In this document: piece by piece, positions 61,160 through 64,000 of the stretch
Layout: the number at the start of each line of letters is the position of its first letter
Numbering within the stretch: the stretch's first letter is position 1
Origin: Yanghanlia caeni
Lineage (GTDB): Bacteria; Pseudomonadota; Gammaproteobacteria; Burkholderiales; Burkholderiaceae_B
DNA length: 64,000 bases
NCBI GenBank assembly: GCA_030733815.1
Contig: JAUZQE010000002.1
Location: forward strand, 1 to 64,000
Reading direction: 5' to 3'
Program-made: the position numbers and the translations under genes
Notes under the pieces: model-generated
Told to the model about the DNA's origin: nothing
The model's database searches: none
Seen by the model: the letters and a program-made list of their open reading frames with translations, nothing else

Positions 61160-62113
61160 TCAGCCTTCCAGTTGCTTCCACATTTCGATATCGCGCTCGG
61201 CCGTCCAGATGCGTGGATGCTCGTGCCCGGTGGCTTCGTCGTAGGCGCGTGATACGTCGAAGGGCATGCAGTGATCGAAGATCACCCAGTCGGCATAGCG
61301 CGGCTTCATGAAGTCGTAGGTTTCGCGATAGATGGTTTTCAGGTCTTTGCCCGCCGCAACGCCGCTGTTCACGCACCCGTACAGGTCGGTGAGGAACGCA
61401 CGTGTGCCGGCCAGCGCCTGGCGCACTTGTGCCGCGCTCTTGAGGGCGGGGCCGCGCCCGGGCACCATTTTTTCGGCGTTGAAATCCGCAAGGCGGTCGA
61501 GCGTCTGGGGCCAGTCGCGGAAATAGGCGTCGCCTGCATAGGGTGTGGACTGATATTCGACGAGGTCGCCCGCCATCATGATGCGCTGCTCGGGCAGCCA
61601 TGCGATGGTGTCGCCCTTGGTGTGGCCGCGGCCCACCTGCATCAGCTTGACTTCGAGGTTCCCCAGGTCGACGGTCATTTCCCCCTTGAAGGTCATGGTC
61701 GGCCAGGTGAGCCCGGGCGGGATCGATTCCACGGCGCGGAACAGGCGGGGAAAGCGGCCGATCTCGCTGGCCTTGTCCTGTTCGCCACGCTCGACGATCA
61801 GATCGTAGGTGTCGCGGCTGGCAATGATTTCCTGTGCGCCGTAGGCCGAGGCGCCGAAGACGCGTACCGCGTGGTAATGCGACAGAAGGATGTACTTGAC
61901 GGGCTTGTCGGTGACTTCGCGAATGCGGCGGATCACGTCTTGTGCCATGACGGGCGTGGCCTGGGTGTCGACCACCATCACGGCTTCGTCACCGATGATC
62001 ACGCCGGTGTTCGGGTCGCCTTCGGCGGTGTACGCATACGCGTTGTCAGACAGCTTTTCGAACGCGACCTCTTTTTCTTCGAGGTCGCCCTGGGATGCGA
62101 ACTGCTTGCTCAT
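61160..62113 (-). CDS. MBL-fold metallo-hydrolase with an altered metal motif
   Basis: This 317-residue metallo-beta-lactamase-fold protein starts MSKQFASQGD. Motif 2, normally HxHxDH, reads HYHAVR: the two His remain but Asp and the last His are replaced by Val and Arg. Other ligand positions look present: GRGHTKGD (His), MAGD (Asp) and a late FDH (His). It may bind one metal or have lost hydrolase activity. AAGGAG lies 5 bases before the ATG at 62113. It is the first gene of the aromatic operon. Confidence 0.85.
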   Translation of the reverse strand: MSKQFASQGDLEEKEVAFEKLSDNAYAYTAEGDPNTGVIIGDEAVMVVDTQATPVMAQDVIRRIREVTDKPVKYILLSHYHAVRVFGASAYGAQEIIASRDTYDLIVERGEQDKASEIGRFPRLFRAVESIPPGLTWPTMTFKGEMTVDLGNLEVKLMQVGRGHTKGDTIAWLPEQRIMMAGDLVEYQSTPYAGDAYFRDWPQTLDRLADFNAEKMVPGRGPALKSAAQVRQALAGTRAFLTDLYGCVNSGVAAGKDLKTIYRETYDFMKPRYADWVIFDHCMPFDVSRAYDEATGHEHPRIWTAERDIEMWKQLEG

Positions 62114-62231
62114 GGGCACTCCTTTCTATAGGTGTGAAAGATGGTAATTCAAGATTTGTTAATGTGCAATGTATTAGTCATAAGCAAATCTTCCCTTGCT
62201 GCAAGCGTGGTGGCGCGCCGGGCGCCGAACC
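62114..62231 (-). promoter_or_regulatory. Probable promoter/operator region of the aromatic operon
   Basis: The AT-rich 118 bases between the MBL gene and mutM hold an inverted repeat AAGATTTG (62151-62158) / CAAATCTT (62185-62192) spaced 26 bases apart. A smaller TAAT/ATTA dyad lies at 62160-62176. A minus-strand TTGCAC-17-TACCAT (around 62140-62170) could be a weak promoter. A regulator such as MarR or IclR is plausible, but none is encoded in the window nearby. Confidence 0.4.
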
Positions 62232-63059
62232 TCAGCGGCGCTGGCAGCGCGGGCAGAAATAGGTGGCACGCTGGCCCTGCACGATGCGCCGGATCACCGT
62301 GGTGCAACGGGCGCACGGCTGACCCGCTTTTTCGTACACGGCGGCGTGCAACGTGAAATAGGCCCCGGGCTCGCCGGTGGCATTGACGTAATCGCGCAGC
62401 GTGCTGCCGCCCGATTCGAGTGCCTGTGCCAGGGTCTCGCGGATGGCCTCGGCCAGCTTCACGCAGCGTGGGCGCGAAAGCCGCCCCGCGGGAACCCGGG
62501 GATCGATGCCGGCCTTGTGCAGCGCTTCCGATGCATAGATGTTGCCCACCCCCACCACGGCGTCGCCCGCCAGCAGCGCCTGTTTTACGGAAATGCGCCG
62601 ACCCGCGAACGCACGCACGAGATGCGCGCCGTCGAAGGCGGGGTCGAAGGGCTCGATGCCCAGGCGGGCGAGCAGGGGGTGCGCTTCCACCGGACCCTGC
62701 TCGGCCGGGTGCCACAATATGGCACCGAAGCGCCGGGGGTCGTGCAGCAGGAAGCGGGCATCCGCAAAGAGCCATTCGGCGTGGTCGTGCTTGCGGCGAG
62801 GTTCGTGCATGGGGGCGCGGCGCAGCGAACCCGACATGCCCAGGTGCACGATCTGGGTGCCATGGTCGAAACCGATCAGCAGATATTTGCCCCGGCGTCG
62901 GCACGAACGCACGATTCTGCCGCCGACTGTGGCGGGCATGTCGACGGGCACGGGCCAACGCAGGCGGGATTCGTGTACATGGAACGATTCGAGCATGCGG
63001 TCTGTCATAATAGGCGCAATGCCGCGACGCGTCGTTTCGACTTCTGGAAGTTCAGGCAT
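62232..63059 (-). CDS. mutM: Formamidopyrimidine-DNA glycosylase
   Basis: This 275-residue base-excision repair enzyme removes 8-oxoguanine and ring-opened purines. The catalytic N-terminal MPELPEVET gives Pro2 as nucleophile and Glu3. The H2TH helix region lies around VGNIYASEALHKAGIDPR. The C-terminal zinc finger CARCTTVIRRIVQ ... CPRC is complete. Divergent from the TPR gene (86-base gap). Confidence 0.96.
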   Translation of the reverse strand: MPELPEVETTRRGIAPIMTDRMLESFHVHESRLRWPVPVDMPATVGGRIVRSCRRRGKYLLIGFDHGTQIVHLGMSGSLRRAPMHEPRRKHDHAEWLFADARFLLHDPRRFGAILWHPAEQGPVEAHPLLARLGIEPFDPAFDGAHLVRAFAGRRISVKQALLAGDAVVGVGNIYASEALHKAGIDPRVPAGRLSRPRCVKLAEAIRETLAQALESGGSTLRDYVNATGEPGAYFTLHAAVYEKAGQPCARCTTVIRRIVQGQRATYFCPRCQRR

Positions 63060-63145
63060 GACGGGGTGCTTACGATTTCAACGATGACCATGCAATTTTG
63101 CCACTCGGTGCCGGCACCTGGCCGCGAAGGCCTGAGGTGTATCCG

Positions 63146-64000
63146 ATGAAACGATTTCTTGCCGTGCTGATTGCAGCGTCGTTCGGTGCGTTGGTAACGC
63201 CCCCGGCGGCGCATGCGCAGCTCACTGCTCCGCTGCTGCTGGGTGAACCACCCCAGATCGACCCCGCCGAGCAGATCCGCCTGCGTCCGGGCGAACTGCC
63301 GGCCGTGCGTCTTACGTCCGACATCCTGTACCGTCTGCTGGCGGCCGAAATCGCCGCGCAGCGCTCCGCGTTCGACACCGCATCCGAGCTCATGTACGGC
63401 CTGGCGCGCGAAACCTCCGATCCGCGCCTGGCACGGCGCGCCTTCCAGTTCGCCATGGCCGCCCGCGACCTGCCGGGCGCACTCAAGGCGGCACGTCAGT
63501 GGGTGCTGGTGTCGCCCAACGATCCCGACGCCGTGGCCTCGTCGCTGGCGCTGGCGGCCTCCAGCGGCCAGACAACCGGCCTTGCCGGCACCTTGCGCAG
63601 CCGCATCGAAGAAGCGTCCAACAAGGAACACGCCATTGCTCAGGCGGCCTCCATCGTCGGCAAGATGAACGACAAGCGCGTGGCGTATCAGGTGCTCGAA
63701 GAAGCGCTGCCCGAATCGGTGCGTTCGATTCCGCTGGCTCAGTTGGCCCTGGCCGATGCGGCCTGGGCCGCCGAAGACCCCGTACGGGCGCTCCAGGCCG
63801 CACGGGCTGCGCTCGAGCTGGCGCCAACTTCTGAAATGGCGGCGCAGCGCGTGCTCGAGTACGGCCTGAGCGTCGACTCGCGTGCCGCCATTCGCGAAAC
63901 CGAGGCCTACGTCGAGCGCCACCCCGAGATGCGGCGCCTGCGCCTGTTGCTGGTGAATCGCCTCGTGGGGCGCCACGAGTTCGACGCGGCGCTCGCCCAG
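63146..64000 (+). CDS. Tetratricopeptide-repeat protein, 5' part only
   Basis: The reading is open from ATG 63146 to the window end (285 codons). A signal peptide MKRFLAVLIAASFGALVTPP ending AHA-Q is visible, followed by helical repeats of TPR style (LLAAEIAAQRSAFDTASELM, QFAMAARDLPGALKAARQWV, LADAAWAAEDPVRALQAARA, and others). It is probably a periplasmic or outer-membrane-facing scaffold. In many Burkholderiales a TPR gene near mutM precedes lolB and ispE, which would lie beyond the window; that cannot be checked here. Confidence 0.8.
   Translation, partial: MKRFLAVLIAASFGALVTPPAAHAQLTAPLLLGEPPQIDPAEQIRLRPGELPAVRLTSDILYRLLAAEIAAQRSAFDTASELMYGLARETSDPRLARRAFQFAMAARDLPGALKAARQWVLVSPNDPDAVASSLALAASSGQTTGLAGTLRSRIEEASNKEHAIAQAASIVGKMNDKRVAYQVLEEALPESVRSIPLAQLALADAAWAAEDPVRALQAARAALELAPTSEMAAQRVLEYGLSVDSRAAIRETEAYVERHPEMRRLRLLLVNRLVGRHEFDAALAQ

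Noticed and set aside
1-64000. CRISPR arrays, toxin-antitoxin or phage-defence genes
   Set aside because: No regularly spaced repeats and no recognisable defence proteins were seen on either strand.

Overview
The window looks like chromosomal DNA of a GC-rich beta-proteobacterium of the Burkholderiales, most likely family Alcaligenaceae (Bordetella/Achromobacter/Castellaniella/Pusillimonas relatives). That is an inference from base composition, protein style and gene sets: AcnA, a tandem glycine riboswitch with gcvTHP, dcd next to an Orn/Lys/Arg decarboxylase, Coq7, and mutM next to a TPR protein. I see no tRNA, rRNA, CRISPR array or replication origin.

Layout. (1) 1-11.8 kb is an accessory segment, almost all on the minus strand. 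A CecR/TetR-type repressor leads into a YbhGFSR-like drug-efflux operon: small membrane protein, HlyD adaptor, double ATPase, two ABC-2 permeases and an outer-membrane factor. It continues into a DUF2892 gene and a beta-CASP metallo-hydrolase. Two insertion sequences damaged it. An ISL3-family element with a perfect 8-bp target duplication sits between the outer-membrane factor and DUF2892. An IS3-family element, cut by the window edge, truncates the metallo-hydrolase after about 40 codons. A LysR regulator closes the segment. (2) 12-24 kb: alcohol dehydrogenase, aconitase with an extra acidic/proline-rich insert, a CBS protein, a VOC protein, a gamma-glutamyltransferase-like enzyme with a BASS transporter and divergent AraC regulator, a CDF metal exporter and metG. 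(3) 24-35 kb: a small membrane protein divergent from the Fe-S carrier mrp/apbC, then tamA-tamB (outer-membrane translocation module), dcd, a large PLP decarboxylase and a HI0933-type flavoprotein. (4) 35-43 kb: tandem glycine riboswitch, gcvT-gcvH-gcvP and terminator, then folA, thyA and an OsmC protein on the minus strand, and coq7. This brings together one-carbon and folate metabolism. (5) 43-56 kb: a surface-polysaccharide locus with initiating glycosyltransferase, UDP-GalNAc dehydrogenase and epimerase (WbpO/WbpP type), flippase, glycosyltransferase, asparagine synthase-like amidotransferase, a second glycosyltransferase, a two-domain glycosyltransferase fusion and a convergent phosphomannomutase. 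No polymerase, ligase or chain-length regulator was found. (6) 56-62 kb: an FAD-linked hydroxyacid dehydrogenase, then a minus-strand aromatic-degradation-like operon (metallo-hydrolase, flavin hydroxylase, DUF2783, fumarylacetoacetase). (7) 62-64 kb: mutM and a TPR protein cut by the window end.

The most interesting unexplained signal is a compact RNA-like unit at about 43002-43143, just ahead of the polysaccharide locus. It has a promoter-like sequence, three hairpins, one of which presents a CU-rich anti-Shine-Dalgarno loop, and a very strong intrinsic terminator. It could be a small RNA or an attenuator leader. Other points of interest are a three-way-junction-like structure near 12.1 kb, the aconitase insert, the fused glycosyltransferase, a metallo-hydrolase missing part of its metal motif, and the amidated-uronate prediction for the polysaccharide.
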